IMG/VR virus record: IMGVR_UViG_3300035034_001349
Span: 1-64,000 of that record
Length of the DNA: 64,000 nucleotides
Source of the DNA: a virus
Direction: 5' to 3' (one strand)
Part shown: positions 54,581 to 63,988 of the stretch, one piece after another
How the letters are laid out: each line of letters starts with the position of its first letter
How positions within the stretch are numbered: position 1 is the stretch's first letter
Notes under the pieces: generated by a model
What the model was told of the DNA's origin: nothing
Database searches by the model: none
The model's input: the letters and a program-made list of their open reading frames with translations, nothing else
Position numbers and translations under genes: made by a program

Positions 54581-56518
54581 TTACTTATTTAGAGACAGTA
54601 TTCTACTTATTCCATTCGTCTTTCTAACTTTCTTATTTAATTGGTCATTTATAACCTTATCCATTAATTCATTTTCACTATTGCTAAATGAACTATTATT
54701 ATAACTAGATACCTTAGAAAAGTCTCTAGCCTTACTTCTATTTTGTTTCTCAAATTCTTTAGTACTATCAAATCCTGGAACTATCCATTTATTTAAGTCC
54801 TCACCATATGATAACACGTAACGCCCTATTAAATAAGCCATAACACTATCATCATGTTCACCATTTCTATGCTCTATTTTCCCTCTGCTATTTCGCTCTA
54901 ATGTCTTAATCTCATTATATAAAGTAGTTGTTGCCACTTCTTCAGGATTATTTTTCACAACATCTGTTAGGATTTCTAACATTAATGGACGAGTCTTTTT
55001 ATTAGTAGGAACTCCATACTCTAATGTTTGAGTTCTATTTTTAATATGTCTTGATTTCTTTACATCCTTAACTTTACGTTTACCTTTAGTTCTTCTCTTA
55101 GTGTAGTATAAATTCTTCCTTATATCTGTCTTCATAAGATTATCAAGAATATTTTTACCATAACTATTAGATTCTATAGCTAATAATGAGTTTGTAAAAT
55201 AATTCTTTATTAATTTGTATAGTAATATATTAAATTCAGCAGTATCTATAACATTATTACTGAACTCAGCAGCTGTTTTCATTGTATTAGGGTGGATTAC
55301 TTGAATAGTAGAGGAGTCTCTTGATAGACCTCCTGCCACATCGACACCTATTACATAAGGATATTCAAAATTGAGTTCTTCATATACGTCAATTCTATAA
55401 TGGTCAATAAAGAATTTACCTATTGGTGTTCTCTCTAAGTCCTTCAATGTTGTTAACTGTTCCTCTGTGTATATTGAATTATCTGTGGAGTATAACCATT
55501 CAAGAAGTATCTCTCTCTTTACCTTAAACATATCACCTTGTAGGGTACGTATTTGAGATTTCAACCATTTTTCATTATGACCTAGTTCCTTATAGGTAAA
55601 TTTTATATAGATAAAGTCATTCTTAGAATTCTTGAGTATATACCTATCTACATCACTATCACTCCAGTCATACATTTCTTCAACAAAGTCACACGAATCC
55701 TCAATCATATCATGACAATGCTTCCCTTCATCAATATCTAAGTTATTTGGAGTGGTTGTTATTATACGTCCATATGGTCTATTAGCTTCTCTAGCTAACT
55801 CCATAGCCTTAGATGTCGCTGGTGCACCTGACTGAATCATTATTTCATTATATTTAATCCATGCGTACTCATCAAGCCATTGACATGCAGTAGTATTACC
55901 TCTACCCTTCTTATCAGCGGCACTAACACTGCTTGCAGGTGATACAGCTTTTATAGTATTATTATTTTTAGTACTTGATATTGACTCCTTCTTATTAGTA
56001 TCATCCTTAGAACGGAACTGTAAATAATCAGGTAAATTCTCATATATATCTTTGAATCTCTTTAAGTTCAGTTTAGAGTCTGATGCTTCCTTATTGAAAA
56101 ATAGTATCTCATTATTTCTTGATGCAAAGTTATAGATATAAATATAATTACACACAGTTGAAATAGTCTTACCATGCTGACGTGGTAGTAATAATATTAA
56201 ACTTTTATTATTAAACATTGCCCATGATAGTGCCAGATTTCCTCTATGTAGCTTATATTGGATATCTCCTGCAACAGTTGGTATTCTTATTACTTCACGT
56301 AATAAATACCATGGATTCTTCATACATTCATTTGCGATTCTAGTTTTTTGTTCTAATGTAAGATCTTCAGAATGAGGGTTGACCCCTTTTAAACTCTTAT
56401 CATATAGTCTTAAAAAAAATTTATTATTCTTGACTCCTAACTTTTTGAGTATAATTGCCATTGATAAAAATGATTTATTCTTTGTAGAAAGATCAATAAC
56501 ATATTTATCACTACTCAT
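54581..56518 (-). CDS. Terminase large subunit
   Basis: A 645-residue DNA packaging motor. LLLPRQHGKTISTV near residue 112 is Walker A, ACQWLDEYAWIKYNE near 212 is Walker B with the catalytic Glu, and IITTTPNN is the coupling motif. YVIGVDVAGGLSRDSSTIQV near 395 begins the RNase H-like nuclease, with HRNGEHDDSVMAY near 580 supplying later Asp residues. The ATG at 56518 is nine bases after AAGGGG; one at 56527 overlaps it. Confidence 0.93.
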   Translation of the reverse strand: MSSDKYVIDLSTKNKSFLSMAIILKKLGVKNNKFFLRLYDKSLKGVNPHSEDLTLEQKTRIANECMKNPWYLLREVIRIPTVAGDIQYKLHRGNLALSWAMFNNKSLILLLPRQHGKTISTVCNYIYIYNFASRNNEILFFNKEASDSKLNLKRFKDIYENLPDYLQFRSKDDTNKKESISSTKNNNTIKAVSPASSVSAADKKGRGNTTACQWLDEYAWIKYNEIMIQSGAPATSKAMELAREANRPYGRIITTTPNNLDIDEGKHCHDMIEDSCDFVEEMYDWSDSDVDRYILKNSKNDFIYIKFTYKELGHNEKWLKSQIRTLQGDMFKVKREILLEWLYSTDNSIYTEEQLTTLKDLERTPIGKFFIDHYRIDVYEELNFEYPYVIGVDVAGGLSRDSSTIQVIHPNTMKTAAEFSNNVIDTAEFNILLYKLIKNYFTNSLLAIESNSYGKNILDNLMKTDIRKNLYYTKRRTKGKRKVKDVKKSRHIKNRTQTLEYGVPTNKKTRPLMLEILTDVVKNNPEEVATTTLYNEIKTLERNSRGKIEHRNGEHDDSVMAYLIGRYVLSYGEDLNKWIVPGFDSTKEFEKQNRSKARDFSKVSSYNNSSFSNSENELMDKVINDQLNKKVRKTNGISRILSLNK

Positions 56519-56540
56519 ATTAATCATCCCCTTATATTAT

Positions 56541-56572
56541 TACACCTAACAACAATTAAGTTATTAGGTGTA
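56541..56572 (-). terminator. Hairpin after the metallopeptidase gene
   Basis: ACACCTAA pairs with TTAGGTGT around a loop of about 14 bases. No strong T-run, so termination may be partial. Confidence 0.55.
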
Positions 56573-56579
56573 AGTTAAT

Positions 56580-57431
56580 TTAATTCTTCTCTAAAAATCT
56601 TATTTGAGATTTTAGTAATTCACGTTCATATGGACTATCAGCCATATCAAGATTCTTTTTTATATCCTTAAGAATTCTACGTCTTCGTTGTAGAAAATTA
56701 TCACCTAAATCTAACATAAATCCTATAAATGAATCTCTATCTTCATCATCTAATTGTTGTCCCTTAACAAATGCTCTAACTTTTAGTAATGCTTCAGATA
56801 AAGCCTGACCGTACCCATACTTAACTGCAAATGAGTCTGCTCTTACCTCAGTTTTATTCTTACCCAACAATAAATCACTAGGCATAGAGAATAATGTTGC
56901 AAATGTCATCTTAGTAAATGAACCTACTCTACCCATTTCTTTATAGTTGCTTGAGTTTAAATCCTTTACAGGTTCAGATATTGCAGACATCTTTCTGGTA
57001 TATACATTATTTATCTCATCTGCTATCTTTGAGTTTTCAGCTTTATGACCAATCTCATGTAATAATACCGCTACAATTTGTCTTGTACTAAAGCTCTCGA
57101 TTAATTGTGAATCAATTTCAATAACTACTTCATTGCAATCCTTAAATACATATCCATCATCGTTGTTCATTATTTCCATAGTCTTATTTTGTAGCTCTTC
57201 CTTAGATGGGAATATTCTCATTCCAAAGAAATGCTTATGTGCCTTAACTATGTAGATATCAGATACATACATATTGAATTCATCATATATAATACTAGAT
57301 AACTCATCATTGTGAGTATCCATTGTTTTATACATATCTGAACTACTCTTAATATCTTTAAAAAATAACTCCATTTCTTGAATATTTTCTTTGATATATA
57401 ATTTCTCATTGACTATCATACCATTCATCAT
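56580..57431 (-). CDS. Zinc metallopeptidase (HEIGH type)
   Basis: About 283 residues. VAVLLHEIGHKAEN near 120 is the HExxH zinc site, and TEVRADSFAVKYGYGQAL near 205 supplies the third ligand, as in M48-like peptidases. No signal peptide or clear membrane helix, so it probably acts in the infected cell or is packaged. It could process a virion protein. The ATG at 57431 follows AGAAAGG by nine bases; a TTG at 57440 is less likely. Confidence 0.78.
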   Translation of the reverse strand: MMNGMIVNEKLYIKENIQEMELFFKDIKSSSDMYKTMDTHNDELSSIIYDEFNMYVSDIYIVKAHKHFFGMRIFPSKEELQNKTMEIMNNDDGYVFKDCNEVVIEIDSQLIESFSTRQIVAVLLHEIGHKAENSKIADEINNVYTRKMSAISEPVKDLNSSNYKEMGRVGSFTKMTFATLFSMPSDLLLGKNKTEVRADSFAVKYGYGQALSEALLKVRAFVKGQQLDDEDRDSFIGFMLDLGDNFLQRRRRILKDIKKNLDMADSPYERELLKSQIRFLEKN

Positions 57432-57541
57432 ATAAATCAACCTTTCTGTTTTTATTGTAAAAATCCTATTTTTCTATGTTCCTGTAACGTTAATTAATAT
57501 TATGTTAATTTCTTTATCATATGTATATATACAAAAAAAAA

Positions 57542-57570
57542 ATATTCACCTATAATTAAATAGGTGAATA
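57542..57570 (-). terminator. Terminator after the 102-residue gene
   Basis: TATTCACCTAT pairs with ATAGGTGAATA around AATTAA, followed on the minus strand by T-run. Confidence 0.85.
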
Positions 57571-57576
57571 CTTCTA

Positions 57577-57885
57577 TTAATTTACTTTTATATGAACTAT
57601 AGTATTGATTAATTCACTACTACCTAGTCCTAAACTATTTGACTTTAATATTCTTTCTATTTCTTCAACAATGTCTGCTTCACAATTATCTGGTTGTTCA
57701 CTTGCATTATGGTAGATAAATCCATCTTTAATAAATACTAAATTACAACTTACCATTGCAAGTAATGCTTCAGATATAGTAGACTTACTATAACCTTCAT
57801 TGATAAATTGAATAAAGAAATTCTCTTTCTTTACTATCTTTTCTTCTACCACCATATCAAACATTGTCTCTTGTACATTTGTCAT
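57577..57885 (-). CDS. Unknown small protein, possible winged helix
   Basis: 102 residues. FFIQFINEGYSKSTISEALL and AMVSCNLVFIKDGFIYHN have the helix-helix-wing order of winged-helix proteins. No family match. A promoter-like block lies at 57931-57950. AAAGGAGG precedes the ATG. Confidence 0.55.
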   Translation of the reverse strand: MTNVQETMFDMVVEEKIVKKENFFIQFINEGYSKSTISEALLAMVSCNLVFIKDGFIYHNASEQPDNCEADIVEEIERILKSNSLGLGSSELINTIVHIKVN

Positions 57886-57930
57886 AATTAAATGACCTCC
57901 TTTAATTAATCTATACTATTATTGATACCT

Positions 57931-57950
57931 ATCACTTTTATAATATATAA
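57931..57950 (-). promoter_or_regulatory. Promoter-like block TTATATATTATAAAAGTGAT
   Basis: Recurring AT block on the minus strand, about 50 bases before the ATG at 57885. Confidence 0.5.
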
Positions 57951-58070
57951 GTGAATATTCAATATATACGATTTTTTTTTAATAAAAAAATATTATATTA
58001 ACAGATAATTACATAAAATATTTATATTAATTATTAATTATAAGGGGATTAGGGGTTTAATATTATTATT

Positions 58071-58151
58071 TATTTTATTATTAAATTTTATATATTATAA
58101 TTAATTATATATTTATTATTATTATTTTATTATTAAATTTTATATATTATA
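58071..58151. repeat. 29-base direct repeat in AT-only sequence
   Basis: 58071-58099 and 58123-58151 are identical, 52 bases apart. The sequence is only A and T, so chance repetition is more likely than elsewhere. Confidence 0.6.
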
Positions 58152-58251
58152 TATTTATTATATTAATTTATATATTATGTATTTTATATTATTTTTAATT
58201 AATTATATTATATATTTATTATTAAATTTATATAGTATGTAAAAATATTAA

Positions 58252-58289
58252 GAATATCTCTATATCTAATAATAGATATAGAGATATTC
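58252..58289 (-). terminator. Terminator after the HU-like gene
   Basis: A perfect 17-base-pair stem with a four-base loop, directly after the HU stop codon on the minus strand, followed by TTAATATTTTT. Confidence 0.85.
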
Positions 58290-58296
58290 ATTTGTA

Positions 58297-58575
58297 TTAC
58301 TTATTAACTAAATTCTTTAGAGTCTTTCCAGCTCTAAATGTTACTTGTTCTCTTTTACCAATATCGTAAGTCTCATCAGGATTTCTAGGATTTCTACCTT
58401 TTCTAGCCTTCATAGTCTTAACGTTGAAAGATCCAAAACCTGTTAGTTGACATCTTCCTTCTTCCTTTAAGCCTTCACTGATAACCTTGATTACAGCATC
58501 AACAGCTTTCTTTCCATCTTTCTTAGTACAGTTAAGTTCATTTGAAACTTCCTCTGTGATTTGTCTTAAATTCAT
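58297..58575 (-). CDS. HU/IHF-type DNA-binding protein
   Basis: 92 residues, the usual HU length. GRCQLTGFGSFNVKTMKARK followed by GRNPRNPDE is the HU signature and DNA-binding arm. The end VTFRAGKTLKNLVN is also typical. HU bends DNA as a dimer and could organise the phage genome. It is much closer to standard HU than the protein at 5183-5797. RBS AGAGAGG. Confidence 0.92.
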   Translation of the reverse strand: MNLRQITEEVSNELNCTKKDGKKAVDAVIKVISEGLKEEGRCQLTGFGSFNVKTMKARKGRNPRNPDETYDIGKREQVTFRAGKTLKNLVNK

Positions 58576-58887
58576 AATCCACCTCTCTTAAATTCATTTT
58601 TTAATTTTTTAAACATTAATTTTAACAAAGTTATTAATAGTATAAATTTTCAGTTTTACTATGTTAATTTAACTTTATTATTAAATTGTTTATTGACTCT
58701 TATGTAGTTATTTAATTTTTTATTTAAACAACCAATAGATAGTATATAAAAATATTATCTTAATATAATGTTACATAAATTACTATGAAAATTATTATTT
58801 TTTTATTTAAATATATATTATAACAATGATACAATATGATTAAATTTTATTAAATACTATATTAAGTATTGAGAGGAGATGTTAGTA
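58576..58887. other. AT-rich divergent spacer
   Basis: About 310 bases between the HU-like gene and the RNA polymerase gene, with a plus-strand promoter-like block at 58811-58830. No reading frame with an RBS is seen. Confidence 0.5.
58811..58830 (+). promoter_or_regulatory. Promoter-like block on the plus strand
   Basis: ATATATATTATAACAATGAT, the clearest plus-strand copy of the recurring block, 57-77 bases before the start of the RNA polymerase beta gene. Confidence 0.5.
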
Positions 58888-60354
58888 TTGAAGAAACATT
58901 TGTCAGTATATGGTAAAGAAAACAAAGAGAGGTTTAATGAAGATTTCATATATATGAAAAGAACTGATAACGTTCTTGATTATATTAATGATGTATGTAA
59001 AGCATTAGAAGTTATTGAGGGGGTAAAATTTATAGGTTCTGAGATATCCCATGATGAAAGTGAAATAAAGACCAGAGGTAAGAAAAATAATAAGTGGATA
59101 TCATTAGACGAATCAAGACTTGATTTAATTAAGCTACACTTTGAAGTAACTGGTATAGCAGGGAGAAAAAGAGTTACTAAAACAGAGACAGTTGAGAAGA
59201 CTATTTTATATCCTAAGTTAATTGATGATTTCTATTTCTTAATAGACGGAGTTACTTACTTCCCTATATATCAGATAATAGACTTAGCGACGTATAATAC
59301 ACCAAAGTCATTAAGACTTAAGACATTGTTAATGCCTATGGTACTAAGAGAGAAAGAATTGAAGTTTACAAGTGTTGATGACACTGAATTTATTGAATCA
59401 ACGTATCTAGTAGATCTATTCAAGTATAAGTTAAATGTATTATTCTATTATTTTGCTGAGTTTGGATATGATATAGCTGATAAGTTTGGATATTCTGAAG
59501 ATGATATAGGTCTAATGAATATTAATGAAGATGAGCTTACTAATAGAGACGAATACTTCCTATTTGAAGTGAATAAGAAAGGTCTTCATGTATATATTCA
59601 TGAGGGTATGCTGGAAGAAGGAACTTTTAAAAGAAAGTTCTCAATGATGTATTTGGATATGATTAATTTCAATAGTAGAATGACAATTGATAAGATAGCT
59701 AACAATGATTATTGGAAAAAGAGATTAGGTGCTACATTCACATCTAACCCTAATTCTCAAATTGAGAAATCAGATAAGATTTTATTATCATTCAAGAGAA
59801 TACTGGATGAGAGAACGAAGAAGATACTAAGAATTAAGGAAGAATACAAGGAAGATACATTTACTATAATTCAGTGGATGATGCGTAATTATGACAGATT
59901 CATGGAGAAAGATAATATGGACTTATCAAATAAACGTATAAGATTACATGAGTATTTAATATATCCACTACTGACTAGATTCTCAAGTATAACTTATAGA
60001 TTATTGAATAAGACTACACCTACACTTAATCAGAAGATGCAACTATTTAGTACTCTTGGACCTGGCTTTATTATAAAGAAGCTTAAGAAGAATGAGTTAC
60101 TTAGATATAATAACTGTGTTAATGGTTTAGATTTAATTAATGGAGGTCTTAAGTTTACACAATCTGGTCCTCAAAGTCTTGGGGATGGTAATAAAAATAT
60201 TAAAGTAAGATATAGAGGTATACATTCTAGTTATGTTGGACGTATTGGACTTACAGCATCATCAAGTTCAGACCCAGGGATTTCTGGAACATTTGTGCCA
60301 TTTATTGAAACACAAGGTTTATATTTCACAGACCCTGAACCTGAAGATAATTAA
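58888..60354 (+). CDS. RNA polymerase beta N-terminal half (second beta-type gene)
   Basis: About 488 residues. GGLKFTQSGPQSLGDG then IKVRYRGIHSSYVGRIGLTA, ending GISGTFVPFIETQG, matches the beta segment [21 protein letters not shown] with which the N-terminal half of beta ends. QKMQLFSTLGPGFI matches the preceding ALGPGG region. The rest is a phage-type beta lobe. The C-terminal half of this beta is not in the window. The TTG at 58888 is nine bases after GGAG, while the ATG at 58879 directly touches it, so the TTG is preferred. Together with the gene at 6383 it shows two beta-type polypeptides. Confidence 0.8.
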   Translation: MKKHLSVYGKENKERFNEDFIYMKRTDNVLDYINDVCKALEVIEGVKFIGSEISHDESEIKTRGKKNNKWISLDESRLDLIKLHFEVTGIAGRKRVTKTETVEKTILYPKLIDDFYFLIDGVTYFPIYQIIDLATYNTPKSLRLKTLLMPMVLREKELKFTSVDDTEFIESTYLVDLFKYKLNVLFYYFAEFGYDIADKFGYSEDDIGLMNINEDELTNRDEYFLFEVNKKGLHVYIHEGMLEEGTFKRKFSMMYLDMINFNSRMTIDKIANNDYWKKRLGATFTSNPNSQIEKSDKILLSFKRILDERTKKILRIKEEYKEDTFTIIQWMMRNYDRFMEKDNMDLSNKRIRLHEYLIYPLLTRFSSITYRLLNKTTPTLNQKMQLFSTLGPGFIIKKLKKNELLRYNNCVNGLDLINGGLKFTQSGPQSLGDGNKNIKVRYRGIHSSYVGRIGLTASSSSDPGISGTFVPFIETQGLYFTDPEPEDN

Positions 60355-60367
60355 GGAGCTGTTATAA

Positions 60368-60739
60368 ATGATAAAAACTGTATATAAAGTAAAATCACAT
60401 TCAGAAGAGGAAGTTATATTCATTGAGAGAGAATTTAATTTCCTTGGATTATTTAAGATACCGTATATTAAGAAGTTGGAGAGTCCTGAGTATGTATATT
60501 GGATAGAACATAGAATAGATGAGGGAAGGTACTGGTACTGCGAATATAAACCAGTTCTTAAACGTATTCATAAAGGTAAAGAAGTATATGAATATAAACT
60601 TCACCAACATCATTCTAAACAAAAAACAGAGAAGAGTGCTACAAAAATAGTTGAAGACATTGAATTAAGATCTGAGAAGAATGGCTATATTAGTGATGTG
60701 ATTACAGACTCTAGGAGTTTAAGGGGATTATATCTATAG
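60368..60739 (+). CDS. Unknown protein, 123 residues
   Basis: AAGGAG precedes the ATG, 13 bases after the polymerase gene. Strand-rich first half with aromatic residues (YVYWIEHRIDEGRYWYCEY), basic and helical second half. Function unknown. Confidence 0.6.
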   Translation: MIKTVYKVKSHSEEEVIFIEREFNFLGLFKIPYIKKLESPEYVYWIEHRIDEGRYWYCEYKPVLKRIHKGKEVYEYKLHQHHSKQKTEKSATKIVEDIELRSEKNGYISDVITDSRSLRGLYL

Positions 60740-60748
60740 GAGGAGTTA

Positions 60749-61228
60749 ATGAATAACGGTACAGTGGTTAAGGACTTTAAAGTGTATGAATTGGAGAATG
60801 TAATAGAATCATTAGGTGTTAAGCCTAATGATACAATTATAATAAAGAGTAAAGTAAACAATCCACATTATATTAGTGACGATTGTAAAAAAATAATAAA
60901 TTGTAATGATTCTGAATTGAGTATATTATCATTAATTGGCGAGGAATATATTATATTGCATGGTTATGAACATATAAGTAATGCAATGAGATTAATCAGA
61001 TGTATCAATAATGATATACCTTTGTTTTGCATGATTATTGAACACGGAGAAGTAAAAAATAAATTAAAGCTTCATCCAGTTAAGTATATCAAAAATAATG
61101 CTATTAATTTAGAGGGTTTAGCCATATATCCTCATGATGATATAGAGACTATGAGTAAGCATATTAGTTTCTTAGAGTTTGAAGATTATAAGTTCTTTAG
61201 ACGTAAGAAAGAACGAAGAGCGACATAA
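60749..61228 (+). CDS. Unknown protein, 159 residues
   Basis: AGGAGG five bases before the ATG. Contains EEYIILHGYEHISNAMRLIR near 70, reminiscent of ParB-like or small nuclease folds (xGHxRxxAxR), but the match is too weak for a call. Ends in a basic tail (RRKKERRAT). Confidence 0.55.
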   Translation: MNNGTVVKDFKVYELENVIESLGVKPNDTIIIKSKVNNPHYISDDCKKIINCNDSELSILSLIGEEYIILHGYEHISNAMRLIRCINNDIPLFCMIIEHGEVKNKLKLHPVKYIKNNAINLEGLAIYPHDDIETMSKHISFLEFEDYKFFRRKKERRAT

Positions 61229-61240
61229 TAAGTAATAAAT

Positions 61241-61269
61241 ATTCCATTAACCTTATGGGTTAATGGAAT
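61241..61269. terminator. Bidirectional terminator
   Basis: ATTCCATTAACC pairs with GGTTAATGGAAT around TTATG, followed by T-run on the plus strand. Confidence 0.88.
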
Positions 61270-61280
61270 TTATTTTTTTT

Positions 61281-61970
61281 TTATCTTATAAATATCTTTC
61301 GTCTATTAGCACTTTTATGAGAATGTTGTCTGAATGTTTCCAGTATATCTTTTCTATCATCTTCAGCACCCTCAAGTTTATTCATGAATAGTTCTATACT
61401 CCCATATAAAGTTTCGATATTATTGAACCTAAATCTTATAGGATATAAGAACTTCCTAACATCACAAATAGCTAGCTCATAGAATTGATCCTTAAGAGAA
61501 ATAGGGATAGTCGAAAAATGGTCAGGATGAACTGCTTTTATTTGAACTGTGAATTTACTTACTAAACTTTTTTTTGGAAATATTTCTATAAGTGATGGTG
61601 GATGAAATTGATGTGTTACTGGTTGCATCATCATAGAAGATGCATTACTAGCGGCTTGTCTATCTAAAGGACTTCTAGATAATAATCCACTGTTATATGC
61701 ACCATTACCAGTGTTGCCATAACTTAAAATTACCTTAGAAACAGATAATATATCGTAATCAGTATCTAAGAAATACATTTCTTCAGCACCATGCTTGTCT
61801 TTATCAGGTGTAACAATTACCTCCGCATAATGAGGAAAGTATTTACTAAATGTAGGTAAAGTTTCTTCCCTTATTATATCAAGTATTTCTTCTTTACTTA
61901 TTTCTAATACTTGATGAGTCACACCTAACATACCATCTATATGTCTAATAACTTTGGTAGGTGTTAACAA
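61281..61970 (-). CDS. Probable virion (neck or head) protein
   Basis: 229 residues. Helical ends and a strand-rich middle (YDILSVSKVILSYGNTG, FTVQIKAVHPDHFSTIPISL). Position next to the prohead protease suggests a head or neck component. No named family recognised. Confidence 0.5.
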   Translation of the reverse strand: MLTPTKVIRHIDGMLGVTHQVLEISKEEILDIIREETLPTFSKYFPHYAEVIVTPDKDKHGAEEMYFLDTDYDILSVSKVILSYGNTGNGAYNSGLLSRSPLDRQAASNASSMMMQPVTHQFHPPSLIEIFPKKSLVSKFTVQIKAVHPDHFSTIPISLKDQFYELAICDVRKFLYPIRFRFNNIETLYGSIELFMNKLEGAEDDRKDILETFRQHSHKSANRRKIFIR

Positions 61971-61986
61971 ATTGGATCACCTCCGT

Positions 61987-62826
61987 TTATTTAAAAATCT
62001 CTATTAAATCAGTATCTAATTGTTTCTTAGCATAATCTTCAATACGAACTTTAAATTTCTTACTACCTTCTTTAACATCTAAAAATCTAGCATCTTCATT
62101 CAAAGTAATATGAGATTCATTCATGGCTAAGTCAAACTTCTTAATTATGTCTTCCATGTCATTATCTTCATCACATATGAAGTCTGTCATATCTTCATTC
62201 TCAGTTAATGGTATTATTGAACCTTCTGATAACAACTTTAAATCAGCATTTTTATTAGGTAAAAGACTATCCATAGTTGACTCAGATAAGAATTTTTCCA
62301 TATATGCTATCTCATGAGATGGATGAATAACCCAGTCATAAGTAAATATTTTAATAGGGTCTTTAACATATAGTATATTACCTTGTTGTTCAGTTTTACT
62401 ACCTAGACCTCTCATTGAAAATGCAACTTCAGAACCTTGACGAATTAGTCCCATCATATCTCTACCACTTCTTGTATTAGCAGTCTCTATAAGACCTTTA
62501 ACTACATTACCTTCAAACCATACCTCACGAATAATATGAGATATTCTAGTCTGATCTATATGTAATTGTCGTTTAACATCATTTGATAAAGGATGTCCAC
62601 ATTCACCATACCATGCTTTTCTTTCTAAGCGTTCTTGAATATAATCACTATTTAGTGCATTCTTTAAACCTTTATACTGATAAGATCTTCTATTTCTATT
62701 AGGAGTATCTGCATCTTGTAATACTGCTTTAAATGTAACAGAATTAGTAGCTTCGTTATATCCTACAATTTCAGGTTTAGAAGTAATTGTACTTTCAGAA
62801 ATTAAAAAGGCATTATTTTTTTCCAT
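61987..62826 (-). CDS. Prohead core protease (T4 gp21-like)
   Basis: About 279 residues. AWYGECGHPLS near residue 75 carries the catalytic His, and EVAFSMRGLG near 135 the catalytic Ser, as in capsid assembly proteases that cut the scaffold and mature the head. VLQDADTPNRNRRSYQYKGL at the start is typical of the family. The C-terminal 90 residues probably are a self-cleaved region. The ATG at 62826 is nine bases after AAAGGA; the upstream ATGs touch the RBS. Confidence 0.82.
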   Translation of the reverse strand: MEKNNAFLISESTITSKPEIVGYNEATNSVTFKAVLQDADTPNRNRRSYQYKGLKNALNSDYIQERLERKAWYGECGHPLSNDVKRQLHIDQTRISHIIREVWFEGNVVKGLIETANTRSGRDMMGLIRQGSEVAFSMRGLGSKTEQQGNILYVKDPIKIFTYDWVIHPSHEIAYMEKFLSESTMDSLLPNKNADLKLLSEGSIIPLTENEDMTDFICDEDNDMEDIIKKFDLAMNESHITLNEDARFLDVKEGSKKFKVRIEDYAKKQLDTDLIEIFK

Positions 62827-62947
62827 AATCATCATTCCTTTCTTTATATTTAATTAATTTATCTCTTTATTATAATAGAATGTTTAATAATGATAACAAA
62901 ATATTAATATGAATTTAGATAAGTCAACGAAAGGTGGTAGGAATAGA

Positions 62948-63427
62948 ATGGATAAATATACAAGTAAACAGAAGATAATAACTGAGGGTGCATTATTTCT
63001 TAATGAAGATACTTCCTCAGAGGTACTAAATGAAAAAGTTACCAAAGAAGATGTCAAAGATAAGATGATTAAAGCTAAGGGTCTAATTAAGAAATTAATG
63101 GGTTTAAAGCCTGAAGACTTGGTTAAAGAAAGAAGTTCTATAACTGAAATATTTAAATTAGTACTAGGTACAACAGCATTACTATTAGTACTGAATAGTG
63201 CTTTAATAGCTTTATTAGGCTCATTAACAGCATCTTTCATTAATAATAAGGTTAAAGACAGTGAAAGAAAGAAACTAAAAAGTTCATATGAAACACAACT
63301 GAAGATTGTTAAAGAAAAGTTAGAAGATGCAAAAAAGGAAGATAATAAAAAAGAGAAATACAAGTTAATGAAGCTAGAATCAGAGTTAGAAAATAATATT
63401 AAGAAGTTAGAAAAAGCGGGTATTTAA
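62948..63427 (+). CDS. Membrane-anchored coiled-coil protein, 159 residues
   Basis: The ATG at 62948 follows AAAGGTGG at a suitable distance; a start at 62909 has no RBS. A hydrophobic segment (LVLGTTALLLVLNSALIALL) lies near residues 75-100, followed by a long charged helix. Divergent from the prohead protease. Function unknown. Confidence 0.6.
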   Translation: MDKYTSKQKIITEGALFLNEDTSSEVLNEKVTKEDVKDKMIKAKGLIKKLMGLKPEDLVKERSSITEIFKLVLGTTALLLVLNSALIALLGSLTASFINNKVKDSERKKLKSSYETQLKIVKEKLEDAKKEDNKKEKYKLMKLESELENNIKKLEKAGI

Positions 63428-63445
63428 TAGAAAAGAGGTGTTTAA

Positions 63446-63988
63446 ATGGGTCTTAAAGGAATGTTTCTTATACAAGAAGCACCTAATGAGGTTGATGAAA
63501 CTATTCATGAACCAACAGAAGATGATGCTGAAGTTAAATCTGATAAAAAAGATGATGAAGAAGAGGAACAAATTAATAATAATGATTCAGATGACAATGA
63601 AGATGACGTAGATGATGAAGAAATAGACTCTGATGACAATGAAGATGATGAAGAATCTGACGATGAAATTGATGATCCTGAAATTGAAAAGTCTGACGAT
63701 GAGAATACAAAAAAATATAAATTATATGAAGACTATGAGAAACTGTTAGTTATCGCAGAGGAACTAAATGAGTCATTGACTCACATAGATATTTCTAGTG
63801 ATGAGAAAATAGGTAATGAAGTATTGAATACGCTATCTAGTAAGATAGATGATAATGTTGACAAAATGAACTTTGTCCTAGTTAACAGTTTTGATGACTT
63901 TTCATATAAGAAACTACTCACTATATATTTGTATTGCAAGAACTCTTTATCGCTCATATCAGAATTGTTAAATGAGTTGTTAAAATAA
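63446..63988 (+). CDS. Acidic protein, possible prohead core or scaffold component
   Basis: 180 residues. Residues 10-90 are almost only Asp, Glu, Ser and Asn. Residues 95-180 are helical (YEDYEKLLVIAEELNESLTH). Acidic low-complexity proteins next to the prohead protease are often scaffold parts, but this is by position only. RBS AGAGGTG. Confidence 0.5.
   Translation: MGLKGMFLIQEAPNEVDETIHEPTEDDAEVKSDKKDDEEEEQINNNDSDDNEDDVDDEEIDSDDNEDDEESDDEIDDPEIEKSDDENTKKYKLYEDYEKLLVIAEELNESLTHIDISSDEKIGNEVLNTLSSKIDDNVDKMNFVLVNSFDDFSYKKLLTIYLYCKNSLSLISELLNELLK

Larger units (their letters stand above)
57886..58296. other. Very AT-rich spacer with repeats and a G-rich island
   Basis: 411 bases with almost only A and T. 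It holds a promoter-like block (57931-57950), the island AGGGGATTAGGGGTT (58043-58057), a 29-base direct repeat (58071-58099 and 58123-58151) and the terminator of the HU-like gene. No protein gene seen. Confidence 0.55.
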
